A stretch of DNA of 64,000 nucleotides from Hymenobacter psoromatis (GTDB lineage: Bacteria > Bacteroidota > Bacteroidia > Cytophagales > Hymenobacteraceae), in NCBI GenBank assembly GCA_001596155.1, contig CP014771.1, positions 4,650,001 to 4,714,000 of the forward strand, written 5' to 3'. A program made the translations under genes and the position numbers. This document shows, one piece after another, positions 42,854-51,548 of the stretch. The notes under the pieces were generated by a model, which saw only the letters and a program-made list of their open reading frames with translations, made no database searches and was not told the DNA's origin. Each line of letters starts with the position of its first letter. The first letter of the stretch is position 1.

Positions 42854-44275
42854 CTATTCCGTATAGCCCAGGATTTTTAACATGCTGGCCGCCTCCTGCT
42901 TGGGGGCAAAAACGGTGTCGGTGAGGGTGCCATCGGCGGCGCGGTCGAGGATGACGTGCTTGGGCGCCGGAATGAGGCAGTGCTTGATGCCACCGTAGCC
43001 GCTCAGGCTTTCCTGGTAGGCCCCAGTGTGGAAGAAGCCCACATAGATGGGTTCGTCGGTAGCGGGCTGGCTGCGAGCGGGTTGCAGCTGCGGCAGGAAG
43101 GTCTGATAGATGTGCTTCTCGGAGTTGTAGTAGTCCTGCGAGTCGCAGGTGAGGCCGCCGAGCTGGATTTTGCGGTAGGGCCGCTGCCAGCCGTTGAGGG
43201 CCAGCATAATGAAGCGCTGGTTCAAGGCCCAGGTATCGGGTAGGTTGGTGATGAACGAGCCGTCAATCATATACCACAACTCCTTGTCGTTCTGCAACTT
43301 CTCATCCAGAATGGAATAAATCGTGGCCCCGCTCTCGCCCACCGTGAAGATGCCAAACTCAGTGAAGATGTTGGGTTCCGGCACGCCCTCCTCAGCGCAA
43401 ATGCGCTGGATGGTGCGCAGGATTTCGGCAATCATGTACGGATAGTCGTACTCCAGCTGAATAGAGGTCTGGATGGGCAGGCCGCCGCCAATGTCGATGG
43501 TTTGCAGACTCGGGCAAATCTTGCGCAGCTCGCAGTATTTGTGAATAAAGCGCGACAGCTCAGACCAGTAGTACGACGTGTCCTTGATGCCGGTGCTGAT
43601 AAAATAATGCAGCATGGTCAGCTCGAAGCGCGGGTCATTCTTGATTTTCTGCTCGAAAATCGGCACCGCGTCGGCGTAGCGAATGCCCAGGCGCGAGGTG
43701 TAAAACTGGAAGCGCGGCTCCTCGTCGGAGGCCAGGCGCAGGCCCATTTTGACCTTGGTACCGGCGTTGACGTGGGCCGTGTAGTAGTCGATTTCGTTGG
43801 GCGAATCGAGGATGGGCGTGCAATTAGCGAAGCCGTCGTTGAGCAGCGCCGTGATATCGTGCTTGTACTCTTCGGTCTTGAACCCGTTGCAAATGATGTA
43901 CTTAGCCTTGTCAAACTTGCCTTGCTCGTAGAGTGAGCGAATGATGCTGATATCGAACCACGATGAGGTTTCGAGGTGCACATCGTTCTTCAGCGCCTCA
44001 TCGAGCACGAAGCGGAAGTGCGACGACTTGGTGCAGTAGGCGTAGGAATACGAGCCCGTGTAGCCGGTTTCGGCAATGCCGTCGGCAAACCACTTTTTGG
44101 CCCGCTGAATCTGGGAGCTGATTTTGGGTAAGTACGTGAGGCGCAGCGGAGTGCCGTGCTTTTTGACCAGGGCCATTAGGTCGATGTCGTGAAAAAACAA
44201 CTCGTTGTCACGTACCTGAAAATCGGCGTTTGGGAAATCGAAGGTTTGGGTGATAAGGTCCTGGTAGGTATCCAT
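42854..44275 (-). CDS. speA: Arginine decarboxylase, Bacteroidota type (PLP fold III)
   Basis: A 473-residue PLP enzyme that converts arginine to agmatine for polyamine synthesis. The PLP lysine is in YAYCTKSSHFRFV near residue 80. The phosphate-binding glycine loop is DIGGGLPIQTSIQLE near 265, and the C-terminal substrate motif is GGLTCDSQDYYNSEKH near 375. It is shorter than the ~630-residue E. coli SpeA but matches the compact flavobacterial-type enzyme throughout. Its unusual ~365-base upstream region holds a palindrome and a minus-strand terminator, which suggests leader control. Divergent to an arginase-family gene. Confidence 0.88.
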   Translation of the reverse strand: MDTYQDLITQTFDFPNADFQVRDNELFFHDIDLMALVKKHGTPLRLTYLPKISSQIQRAKKWFADGIAETGYTGSYSYAYCTKSSHFRFVLDEALKNDVHLETSSWFDISIIRSLYEQGKFDKAKYIICNGFKTEEYKHDITALLNDGFANCTPILDSPNEIDYYTAHVNAGTKVKMGLRLASDEEPRFQFYTSRLGIRYADAVPIFEQKIKNDPRFELTMLHYFISTGIKDTSYYWSELSRFIHKYCELRKICPSLQTIDIGGGLPIQTSIQLEYDYPYMIAEILRTIQRICAEEGVPEPNIFTEFGIFTVGESGATIYSILDEKLQNDKELWYMIDGSFITNLPDTWALNQRFIMLALNGWQRPYRKIQLGGLTCDSQDYYNSEKHIYQTFLPQLQPARSQPATDEPIYVGFFHTGAYQESLSGYGGIKHCLIPAPKHVILDRAADGTLTDTVFAPKQEAASMLKILGYTE

Positions 44276-44309
44276 TTACGGTAGTTGGTTGCTGGGTTTG
44301 GTTGTTAGT

Positions 44310-44417
44310 CGCTTGTCATTGCGAGCCTGCGAAGCAATCGCACCGGAACGATGGCAAAACGAAGAGGCGCGGGTTTCGTTCCGGTGCGATTGCTTCGCAG
44401 GCTCGCAATGACAAGCG
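44310..44417. repeat. Family A palindrome in the arginine decarboxylase leader
   Basis: Arms CGCTTGTCATTGCGAGCCTG and complement, with inner GAAGCAATCGCACCGGAACG. It would be in the 5' untranslated region of the leftward gene. Confidence 0.9.
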
Positions 44418-44432
44418 TTGAGCAATCCAAAA

Positions 44433-44600
44433 CCCAAAAAAAAGCCCGACCTTTGCGGGCAGCGTACCAAAAGTACCGCCGGGGGCCGGAAAGAGTTCAG
44501 CCCTCCGCATCGGTTTCCGATGGAAAGAAGCGACATGGCTACGGCGAAGTTTCGCCGCAAGGCAGCGCTCGCCTACCCCCCGCCGGGGGGGTAGGCGGCC
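44433..44600 (-). promoter_or_regulatory. Candidate structured leader/attenuator before arginine decarboxylase
   Basis: Reading leftward there are three hairpins: 44571-44581 with 44586-44596 (11 bp perfect), 44542-44547 with 44552-44557, and 44508-44513 with 44517-44522. A GC-rich 5-bp hairpin (44444-44448 with 44456-44460) then precedes eight T. A terminator on the sense strand before the decarboxylase start, with no gene in front of it, is the layout of a riboswitch or attenuator, or of a small RNA. I cannot match it to a known class. Confidence 0.35.
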
Positions 44601-44642
44601 CGATGCCGCGCCCCCGTGTCCCTACCCCCCCCTTCCCACCCG

Positions 44643-45617
44643 ATGAAACGCATCAAGCTTATTGAAGTCCGCTCCGAACTCGGGGCCGGCACGCGCGGGG
44701 CCAGCCTCGGTCCCGACGCCCTGCGCGTGGCCTGCCTCAACAAAGGCTCCGACTATTTTCGGCGCTACAACGCCGTGGTGACGCAGGATTTGAACCACGT
44801 GCTGTTCGACAAAAATTCGTTTGCCCACGCCAAGCACATCGACGCGATTTATACCGTGCAGAAAGGAATTGCCAGCGCCGTGGAGCAGACGCTGCGCTTC
44901 GGCGAATTTCCGTTGGTGCTGGCCGGCGACCACAGCAGCGCCAACGCCACCATCGCGGGCATCAAGGCCGCCTACCCCCACAAAAAGCTGGGAGTCATCT
45001 GGATAGATGCGCATGCCGACATCCATTCGCCCTACACCACGCCCAGCGGCAACGTGCATGGCATGCCGCTGGCCGCTGCGTTGGGCGAAGACAACCGGCC
45101 CTGCCAGCGCAACCAACCCGACGCCGACACCGAGTTTTTCTGGCGCCGCCTCCAAAACCTGGCCGAGCCCGGCCCTAAGGTGCTCCCCGAACACTTGGTT
45201 TACGTGGCCGTGCGCGACACCGAGCCCGAGGAAAACGCCATTATCGAACGTCTGCATATCAAGTGGATAAAGCTCGACGAGTTTCAGGCGAAAGGCTCGC
45301 GCCAGCTCACGCGGGAGATTTATGAGCACCTGCGCTTCTGCGACCTCGTGTATATTTCTTTTGATGTAGATAGTCTCGATTCGGAGTTCAGCAAGGGCAC
45401 CGGCACGCCCGTCGAAAAGGGTTTGTACCTCTCCGAAGCCGAAAACCTGTGCCAGGATTTGCTGGAAAACGAGCGGGTCGTGTGCTTCGAGATGGTCGAA
45501 ATCAATCCCACCCTCGACAACGAAAACACGATGGCCAAAAACGCCTTCAATATTTTAGAAAAGGCTACCGCTGCCATCGAGCGCCGCCTGCGCATGGATG
45601 AGGTGGTGAGCCGGTAG
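44643..45617 (+). CDS. Arginase/agmatinase-family ureohydrolase
   Basis: A 324-residue binuclear Mn enzyme. Metal motifs are GDHSSANATI near 98, WIDAHADIHSP near 122 and SFDVDSLDSEF near 240, with the SGNVHGMPLA loop near 140. The N-terminal LIEVRSELGAGTRGASLGPD is typical of the Cytophagales arginase group. Beside arginine decarboxylase it could hydrolyse agmatine to putrescine and urea, but the residues look at least as much like arginase, so the substrate is open. Confidence 0.82.
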   Translation: MKRIKLIEVRSELGAGTRGASLGPDALRVACLNKGSDYFRRYNAVVTQDLNHVLFDKNSFAHAKHIDAIYTVQKGIASAVEQTLRFGEFPLVLAGDHSSANATIAGIKAAYPHKKLGVIWIDAHADIHSPYTTPSGNVHGMPLAAALGEDNRPCQRNQPDADTEFFWRRLQNLAEPGPKVLPEHLVYVAVRDTEPEENAIIERLHIKWIKLDEFQAKGSRQLTREIYEHLRFCDLVYISFDVDSLDSEFSKGTGTPVEKGLYLSEAENLCQDLLENERVVCFEMVEINPTLDNENTMAKNAFNILEKATAAIERRLRMDEVVSR

Positions 45618-45672
45618 GGGCGGTAGGGGCGGCCAGCGCCGCCGCCGGGTATTTGGGCCCGCCGCCCCGCCG

Positions 45673-45680
45673 TACCTTTG
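45673..45680 (+). promoter_or_regulatory. TACCTTTG promoter box of argS
   Basis: TACCTTTG ends 5 bases before the GTG start of argS, leaving almost no leader. Confidence 0.5.
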
Positions 45681-45685
45681 CCGCC

Positions 45686-47482
45686 GTGCAACAGCTAGAA
45701 CAAACCCTCCAAACCGCCCTGCAAGCGGCCGCCCAGGCCACTTTCGGACAGGAAATTCCCGCCGCCAGCCTCGTGCTCCAGCCCACGCGCAAGGACTTCG
45801 CCGGCAGCTTCACCCTCGTCACGTTTCCGCTCACCAAAGCCTTCGGCAAAGGCCCCGAAGCCATTGGCCAGGCGCTGGGCGAGTGGCTGCAAGCCCACGC
45901 GCCCGCCGTGCGCGGCTACAACGTGGTCAAGGGTTTCCTGAACCTCGAAATTGCCGATGCTGAGTGGCTCAAGCTCTTCGGCGAGCTGCTGAGCCAGCCG
46001 GCCGGCGCGCCCGTGCCCTTCGACGGCCCCAAAAATGTGGTGGTTGAGTATTCGTCGCCCAACACCAACAAGCCCCTGCACCTGGGCCACTTGCGCAATA
46101 ACTTTCTGGGCTACAGCGTGGCCGAGATTCTGAAGGCTACCGGCGCTACGGTCACCAAGGCCAATCTCGTGAACGACCGCGGCATCCACATCTGTAAGTC
46201 GATGATTGCCTACCAGCGTTTCGGCGAGGGCACCACGCCCGCGAGCGCGGGCCTCAAAGGCGACCACCTGGCTGGCAAATATTACGTGCTCTTCGAGAAG
46301 CATTACCGCGAGGAAATCAGGCAGTTAGAAGCCGAAGGCGTGGCCAACGAAATCGCCAAAAAGCAGGCGCCGCTGATGCTCGAAGCTCAGCAGATGCTGC
46401 AACAGTGGGAGGCTGGCGACGAGGAAGTAATGGCCCTCTGGCACCGCATGAACGGCTGGGTTTATGACGGTTTCAACGCCACCTACGCCAACATCGGCGT
46501 CGATTTCGATAAGTTTTACTACGAGTCGGGCACCTACCTGCTGGGCAAGGAGCGCGTGGCCGAAGGCCTGCAAAAAGGCGTGTTTTTCCAAAAAGAAAAC
46601 GGCTCGGTGTGGGTTGATTTACAGGCCGAAGGCCTCGACGAAAAGCTGCTGCTGCGCGCCGACGGCACCAGCGTTTACATCACGCAGGACCTGGGCACGG
46701 CCGAGCTGAAATACCAGGATTTTGGCTACGACAGCAGCATCTACGTCATCGCCGACGAGCAGAACTACCACATGCAGGTGCTGCAAGCCACGCTCAAAAA
46801 GCTGGGCAAGTCCTACGCCGACGCCATTCACCACCTCAGCTACGGCATGGTCGATTTGCCCTCGGGCAAGATGAAAAGCCGCGAAGGCACCGTAGTGGAT
46901 GCCGATGAGCTGGTGAAGGAGGTGGAAGAAGCCGCTAAAGCCGCGACCCTCGAAAAAGGCAAAACCGAAGGCCTCGGCGACGAGGAATTAACGCAGCTTT
47001 ACCACACGCTGGGCCTGGGCGCGCTCAAGTATTACCTGCTGAAAGTTGACCCCAAAAAGCGCATGCTCTTCAACCCCGAGGAGTCGGTGCGGCTGGAAGG
47101 CGACACGGGGCCGTTTATCCAATATTCCTACGCCCGTATCTCGTCCATTCGTCGCAAAGCGCTGGAGCAAGGGGTAGCCGAAATTACCGATTTCAGCCAG
47201 TTAGACGCGCTGCAACCCACTGAGCAGGAGCTGATTCAGCAATTGGCCGGCTACGCGGGGGTAGTGGCCGAAGCAGCCCGTTCGCTCTCGCCCGCCGTGG
47301 TGGCGCAGTACGCCTACGACGTGGCCAAAAGCTACAACCGCTTCTTCACCGAAGTGCCGATTTTGAAGGAAGATATTAACCCGCTGAAAAAAGCTTTCCG
47401 CGTGGCCCTTTCCGACAAAACCGCCGAAATCCTCAAAACCAGCCTCGGCCTGCTCGGCATCGACGTGCCCGAGCGCATGTAA
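45686..47482 (+). CDS. argS: Arginyl-tRNA synthetase
   Basis: A 598-residue class I synthetase. The HIGH signature is SSPNTNKPLHLGHLRNN near 125 and the KMSKS region is degenerate (PSGKMKSREGTVVDAD near 390), which is normal for ArgRS. The N-terminal Add1 tRNA-D-loop domain and C-terminal anticodon domain are complete. The start is GTG at 45686, because a promoter box occupies the bases just before it; an upstream ATG frame would add 11 residues encoded by that promoter. Confidence 0.96.
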   Translation: MQQLEQTLQTALQAAAQATFGQEIPAASLVLQPTRKDFAGSFTLVTFPLTKAFGKGPEAIGQALGEWLQAHAPAVRGYNVVKGFLNLEIADAEWLKLFGELLSQPAGAPVPFDGPKNVVVEYSSPNTNKPLHLGHLRNNFLGYSVAEILKATGATVTKANLVNDRGIHICKSMIAYQRFGEGTTPASAGLKGDHLAGKYYVLFEKHYREEIRQLEAEGVANEIAKKQAPLMLEAQQMLQQWEAGDEEVMALWHRMNGWVYDGFNATYANIGVDFDKFYYESGTYLLGKERVAEGLQKGVFFQKENGSVWVDLQAEGLDEKLLLRADGTSVYITQDLGTAELKYQDFGYDSSIYVIADEQNYHMQVLQATLKKLGKSYADAIHHLSYGMVDLPSGKMKSREGTVVDADELVKEVEEAAKAATLEKGKTEGLGDEELTQLYHTLGLGALKYYLLKVDPKKRMLFNPEESVRLEGDTGPFIQYSYARISSIRRKALEQGVAEITDFSQLDALQPTEQELIQQLAGYAGVVAEAARSLSPAVVAQYAYDVAKSYNRFFTEVPILKEDINPLKKAFRVALSDKTAEILKTSLGLLGIDVPERM

Positions 47483-47493
47483 AGGTCCAAATA

Positions 47494-47610
47494 GTAAATT
47501 TAAGAACGTCATGCCGAGCTTGCCGAGGAATCTCGCTCGCATCGTTCGGGCCTCGTTCAATGAAGCGGGCGAGATTTCTCGGCAAGCTCGGAATGACGTT
47601 CTTAATTTAC
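47494..47610. repeat. Family B palindrome
   Basis: Arms from GTAAATTTAAGAACGTCATG to its complement ending 47610. It follows argS and contains the start of a longer, unlikely frame for the next gene. Confidence 0.9.
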
Positions 47611-47615
47611 TGATA

Positions 47616-48206
47616 ATGAATAATATGAAAAGCGTAGCAGTGTACTGCGGCTCCAGCAGCGGCAACCAGGAAATTTATACCCAACAAGCGCAGGAAATGG
47701 GTCGTGAGCTAGCTCGTCGCGACCTCACCCTCGTGTACGGGGGCGGCTGCGTGGGCCTCATGGGCACCATCGCCGACGCCGTGCTGGCCGAGGGGGGTAG
47801 GGTAATTGGCGTCATCCCCGGCTTTTTGGCTGATAAGGAGCTGGCGCACAGGGGCTGCACCGAGCTGCATATCGTGGACACCATGCACCAGCGCAAGCTG
47901 CTCATGGCCGACCTGGCCGAAGGCTTCGTAGCCATGCCCGGCGGCTTCGGCACGCTCGAAGAATTATTCGAAGTGCTGACCTGGGGCCAGCTGGGCCTGC
48001 ACGGCAAGCCGGTGGGCCTGCTCAACACCCAGGGCTTCTACGACGCGCTGCTGGCGCTGCTCGACCACATGAGCGCCGAGGCCTTTTTGCGTCAGGAAAA
48101 CCGCGGCCAGGTGCTGCAAAACCCCAACGCCGCCGCCCTGCTCGACGCGATGGCACAGTACCAGCCCGTGCGTCTCGAAAAGTGGCTCACGCCGGAAAAA
48201 AGCTAA
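47616..48206 (+). CDS. LOG-family Rossmann-fold protein (TIGR00730)
   Basis: A 196-residue protein of the lysine-decarboxylase-like LOG family, which hydrolyses nucleoside monophosphates (cytokinin-activating enzymes in plants and some bacteria). Motifs: VAVYCGSSSGN at the start, VYGGGCVGLMGTIADAVL near 45, and the phosphate-binding MPGGFGTLEELFEVLTW near 105. Start chosen just outside the upstream palindrome; a second ATG three codons later is equally good. Confidence 0.88.
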   Translation: MNNMKSVAVYCGSSSGNQEIYTQQAQEMGRELARRDLTLVYGGGCVGLMGTIADAVLAEGGRVIGVIPGFLADKELAHRGCTELHIVDTMHQRKLLMADLAEGFVAMPGGFGTLEELFEVLTWGQLGLHGKPVGLLNTQGFYDALLALLDHMSAEAFLRQENRGQVLQNPNAAALLDAMAQYQPVRLEKWLTPEKS

Positions 48207-48228
48207 GCGGCTGATTTAAAAACAAAAA

Positions 48229-48326
48229 AGAACGTCATGCTGAGCCTGTCGAAGCATCTCGCTCGCGCCGCTGGGTTACTTAACGGCGCGAGCGAGATGC
48301 TTCGACAAGCTCAGCATGACGTTCTT
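48229..48326. repeat. Family B-related palindrome (GTCATGCTGAGCCTGTCGAAGCATCTCGC)
   Basis: Arms AGAACGTCATGCTGAGC...GCTCAGCATGACGTTCT. The ends match family B but the middle (TGTCGAAGCATCTC) differs. It lies between convergent genes. Confidence 0.9.
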
Positions 48327-48344
48327 CTGCTCCCTGCTCACCAC

Positions 48345-49682
48345 CTAACGCGCTAGCCGCAGGCCCGTGAACTGCCAGCGTTTATCGGCGTGGAAAAAAT
48401 TGCGGTAAGTGAGGCGGATATGGCTCTCGGGCGTGGCGCACGAGCCGCCGCGCAGCACCAATTGATTGACCATAAACTTGCCGTTGTATTCGCCCAGCGG
48501 GCCGGCCGCGCGCTGGTAGCCGGGGTAGGGATGGTAGGCCGAATAGGTCCATTCCCAGCAGTCGCCGAGCAGCTGGTGGCACCGCGTGGGGTCGGCGTCG
48601 GGGGGTAGGGGTAGGGGGTCAAAATGGCCGCTTTCGAGCCAGTTGCCGCCCTCGGGCGTGGCGCCGAAGTGGCGGGCGGCCGTTTCCCACTCGGCCTCGG
48701 TGGGCAGGCGCGCCCCGGCCCACTGCGCGTAAGCATCGGCCTCGTAGAAGCTGATATGTGACGCGGGCGCCGCCAAGTTGAGCGGTGCCAGGCCGGTCGG
48801 GCCGTAGCGCTGCCACTGGCCCTCAGCGGTTTGCGACCAGTAGAGCGGGGCCGCCCAGCCCTCGCGGTTCACCAAATCCCAGCCCTCGCCCAACCAGAAC
48901 TGAAACTGCCGGTAGCCGCCCGCCTCAATAAATTGCAAAAAATCGCCGTTCGTCACCAGTCGGTTTTGCAGCTCAAACGGCGCGACCAGCACCTCATGCA
49001 CCGGCAGCTCATTATCAAACGAAAAACCCTCCTGCTGATGCCCAATGGCATAAATGCCGCCCGGCACCGGCAGCCAGGTCGCTTCGCTGAGTGAAGAGTT
49101 ATTAAGTAGATTATTATCGGCTAACTCTTCACTTTTCACTCTTAATTCTTCACTGTCTAAATAGCCCGGTGCCAACGGGTTGGTGCTGAGGATGTACTTG
49201 ATATCGGTGGCCAGTAATTCCTGGTGCTGCTGCTCGTGGTGCAGGCCCAGCTCGACCAGCTCGGTGGCGGTGGCGGGCAGCTCGGGCAGGCGGGCCAGCA
49301 GCGCAGCCATGTGCTCATCCACGTAGGCGCGGTAGCGGTGCACGTCGGCCAGCGGCGGGCGCGAGAGCGTGCCCCGGTCGGCGCGGTTTACCCTGGAACC
49401 CAGCGAGTTGTAATACGAATTGAACAGGTAGGCGTACTGCGGGTCATACACTTCGTAATCGGGCATAAAGCGCTGGAGCAGCATCGTTTCCCAAAACCAG
49501 GTGGTGTGGGCCAGGTGCCACTTGGGCGGGCTCACGTCGAGCGAGGGCTGCACCACCGTGTCTTCGGGCAGCAGGGGCTGCACCAGGGCCACCGACTGGG
49601 CGCGCACGGCCTGGTAGTGGGCCGGCAGCGCCGCTTGCGGCGCGGGGGCCGCGGGGGGGTAGGGCAGGGAAGCAAAATTCAT
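48345..49682 (-). CDS. egtB: EgtB-type ergothioneine sulfoxide synthase
   Basis: A 445-residue protein joining a DinB-like four-helix domain to an FGE-sulfatase domain. The iron-binding histidines are in KWHLAHTTWFWE (near 54) and GLHHEQQHQE (near 148). The sulfatase-like half contains AGARLPTEAEWETAARH and CWEWTYSAY, and ends with the usual RLTYRNFFHADKRWQFTGLR. It would form the C-S bond between cysteine or glutamylcysteine and trimethylhistidine. No egtD is nearby. An AT-rich stretch (49088-49163) encodes a linker containing SEELRVKSEELADNN, which looks like a translated intergenic repeat. Confidence 0.9.
   Translation of the reverse strand: MNFASLPYPPAAPAPQAALPAHYQAVRAQSVALVQPLLPEDTVVQPSLDVSPPKWHLAHTTWFWETMLLQRFMPDYEVYDPQYAYLFNSYYNSLGSRVNRADRGTLSRPPLADVHRYRAYVDEHMAALLARLPELPATATELVELGLHHEQQHQELLATDIKYILSTNPLAPGYLDSEELRVKSEELADNNLLNNSSLSEATWLPVPGGIYAIGHQQEGFSFDNELPVHEVLVAPFELQNRLVTNGDFLQFIEAGGYRQFQFWLGEGWDLVNREGWAAPLYWSQTAEGQWQRYGPTGLAPLNLAAPASHISFYEADAYAQWAGARLPTEAEWETAARHFGATPEGGNWLESGHFDPLPLPPDADPTRCHQLLGDCWEWTYSAYHPYPGYQRAAGPLGEYNGKFMVNQLVLRGGSCATPESHIRLTYRNFFHADKRWQFTGLRLAR
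49091..49163. repeat. AT-rich repeat inserted in egtB
   Basis: GTGAAGAGTTA (49091-49101) is inverted as TAACTCTTCAC (49122-49132), followed by TTTTCACTCTTAATTCTTCAC. Base composition differs sharply from the GC-rich gene. It falls exactly between the two EgtB domains and keeps the frame open. Confidence 0.75.
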
Positions 49683-49952
49683 AAGCGAAGGAAATCAGCT
49701 GGGCGCGAAACTGCTGCTGTAACTGCCAGATGCCGCCCTGGGTTATGGACGCCGGCCCCGTTGGCAACCCGGCAAAATGCTGCCCTGCCGGCGCTCTGCG
49801 GCGGGGCGACACGCAGCTAGCGGCAACAGCGCGGAAAATTTTTGGCGCGACGGAATTTCTGCCTTGCTAACATGGTTTGCATTGGCCAGCACCCACTGGC
49901 GCATTTGCCAGGCCATTATCACTACATTTTAGCTAACAAATTCTCCCCTTAA

Positions 49953-50222
49953 ATGAGTACGAGTAGCCTAAACCCAAGCCGGCCGGTTTCCCTGTCGCCT
50001 ACCCCCCCCAACGTGCCCAAGCGCCCCGCCCGGCGCGTGGGTGAAAAAAGCCGCCGCGGCTTCGCGGCCATGTCGCCCGAGCAGCAGCGGCGCATTGCCA
50101 GCGACGGCGGCCGCGCCTCGCACGAGAGTGGCCGCGGCCACCGCTTTTCGGCGGAAGAAGCCCGCGCCGCTGGCCGCAAAGGAGGCCAAATAAGCCGTCG
50201 CGGCCCAAAAAAGAGTGAGTAA
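49953..50222 (+). CDS. KGG-motif stress-induced small protein
   Basis: An 89-residue hydrophilic protein. The second half has two copies of the plant/bacterial stress motif (RRGFAAMSPEQQRRIASDGG and RFSAEEARAAGRKGGQ), as in GsiB and Con-10-like proteins linked to desiccation and general stress. The first third is Ser/Pro/Arg-rich. Very short tail of basic residues. Confidence 0.85.
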   Translation: MSTSSLNPSRPVSLSPTPPNVPKRPARRVGEKSRRGFAAMSPEQQRRIASDGGRASHESGRGHRFSAEEARAAGRKGGQISRRGPKKSE

Positions 50223-50328
50223 GTGATTGAGTGAGTTGGTCCTTGCCTGAACGGTCCTTGCCTGATGCGCAGGTTAGAAGGCCAATCGCTAACTCACTCA
50301 ACCAGTTAATTACTTACCTTGCGCGCTC

Positions 50329-51399
50329 ATGCTAACACTTTCTTACCAGCGGCGGGCGCTGCACTTCAACTTCCCGGCCCGCACCTCGCGCGGGGCGCTC
50401 ACCGAGCACGTGGCCTATTATTTGGCGCTGCGCACTGCGCGCCAGCCCGGCCTCGTGGGGTGGGGCGAAGCCGCGCCGCTGGCGGGCCTCAGCCCCGATT
50501 ACAGCCCCGACTTTGAAGGCGCGGTGGCTGATTTTTGCCGGCAGTTCAACCAGGCGGGGCACTCGGTGTTGCCGGCCGCGGCCGCCGCGGCGTTGGTGCC
50601 CGCTACGCTGCCGGCCCTGCGTTTCGCCCTCGAAACAGCCGCGCTCGACCTGGCCGGGGGGGGTAGGCACCAATTGTATGCCAACGAATTTAGTCAGGGC
50701 CGGGCCGGCCTGCCGATAAATGGACTGGTCTGGATGGGCGACGCGGCCTTTATGCGTGCGCAAATCAGGCAGAAGCTGGCCGCCGGCTACGCCTGCTTGA
50801 AGGTGAAAATCGGCAGCCTGGATTTCGAAACCGAGCTGGCGCTGCTGGCCGAAATCCGGGCTGAGGCCGATGCCGCGCGGCTCACGCTGCGCGTTGATGC
50901 CAATGGCGCTTTCGCGCCCGCCGAGGCCCCGGCCCGACTGGCCGCGCTGGCCCGCTTCGACCTGCATTCTATTGAGCAGCCCATTGCGGCGGGGCAGTGG
51001 CCGGCTCTGGCGCGGGTGTGCCGCGAGTCGCCGGTGCCCGTGGCGCTCGATGAAGAGCTTATTGGCCTCACCGACCCCGCTCATCAGGAAAAAATGCTCG
51101 ATGCCGTGCGCCCGCCCTACCTGGTGCTCAAGCCCACGCTGCTGGGCGGCCACGCCGCCACCCGCCGCTGGATTGCCCTGGCCGAGGCGCGCGGCATTGG
51201 CTGGTGGATAACCTCGGCCCTCGAATCCAACGTGGGCCTCAACGCCGTGGCCCAGCTCACGGGCGAATACGACGTGGCCGGCTTTGCCCAGGGCCTGGGA
51301 ACCGGCCAATTGTACGATAACAACCTGGCCGCGCCGCTGCACATTCGCGCCGGAATGCTGCACTACGACCCCGCCGGCACCTGGGCAAGCGTGGGGTAG
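50329..51399 (+). CDS. menC: o-Succinylbenzoate synthase
   Basis: A 356-residue enolase-superfamily enzyme of menaquinone synthesis. The catalytic lysine pair is LKVKIGSLDF near 160, metal ligands follow in RVDANGAFA near 190, IEQP near 218 and ALDEEL near 240, and the second general base in VLKPTLLGG near 265. The C-terminal GLGTGQLYDNNLAAPL is characteristic of MenC rather than of dipeptide epimerases. It dehydrates SHCHC to o-succinylbenzoate. Other men genes are not adjacent. Confidence 0.9.
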   Translation: MLTLSYQRRALHFNFPARTSRGALTEHVAYYLALRTARQPGLVGWGEAAPLAGLSPDYSPDFEGAVADFCRQFNQAGHSVLPAAAAAALVPATLPALRFALETAALDLAGGGRHQLYANEFSQGRAGLPINGLVWMGDAAFMRAQIRQKLAAGYACLKVKIGSLDFETELALLAEIRAEADAARLTLRVDANGAFAPAEAPARLAALARFDLHSIEQPIAAGQWPALARVCRESPVPVALDEELIGLTDPAHQEKMLDAVRPPYLVLKPTLLGGHAATRRWIALAEARGIGWWITSALESNVGLNAVAQLTGEYDVAGFAQGLGTGQLYDNNLAAPLHIRAGMLHYDPAGTWASVG

Positions 51400-51422
51400 G
51401 CGCTGGCTTGCCGGCCGGGGGA

Positions 51423-51483
51423 ATGTGCGGTAAGCTTTAGCTTGCCTTGGCCGGCAAACGGCAAGCTAAAGCTTACCGCACAT
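51423..51483. repeat. Family D palindrome
   Basis: ATGTGCGGTAAGCTTTAGCT...AGCTAAAGCTTACCGCACAT, a near-perfect inverted repeat just after menC; same core as at 23674-23771. Confidence 0.9.
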
Positions 51484-51548
51484 TGCCTTGCGTAGGCTGC
51501 TAACTCGTTGTATATTTAACCTTTCTCTGGTTAAAGCTGCCGAGTGCT

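Noticed and set aside
44276..44560. 94-codon minus-strand ORF upstream of arginine decarboxylase
   Set aside because: Half of it is translated family A repeat (CHCEPAKQSH). A noncoding leader explains it better.
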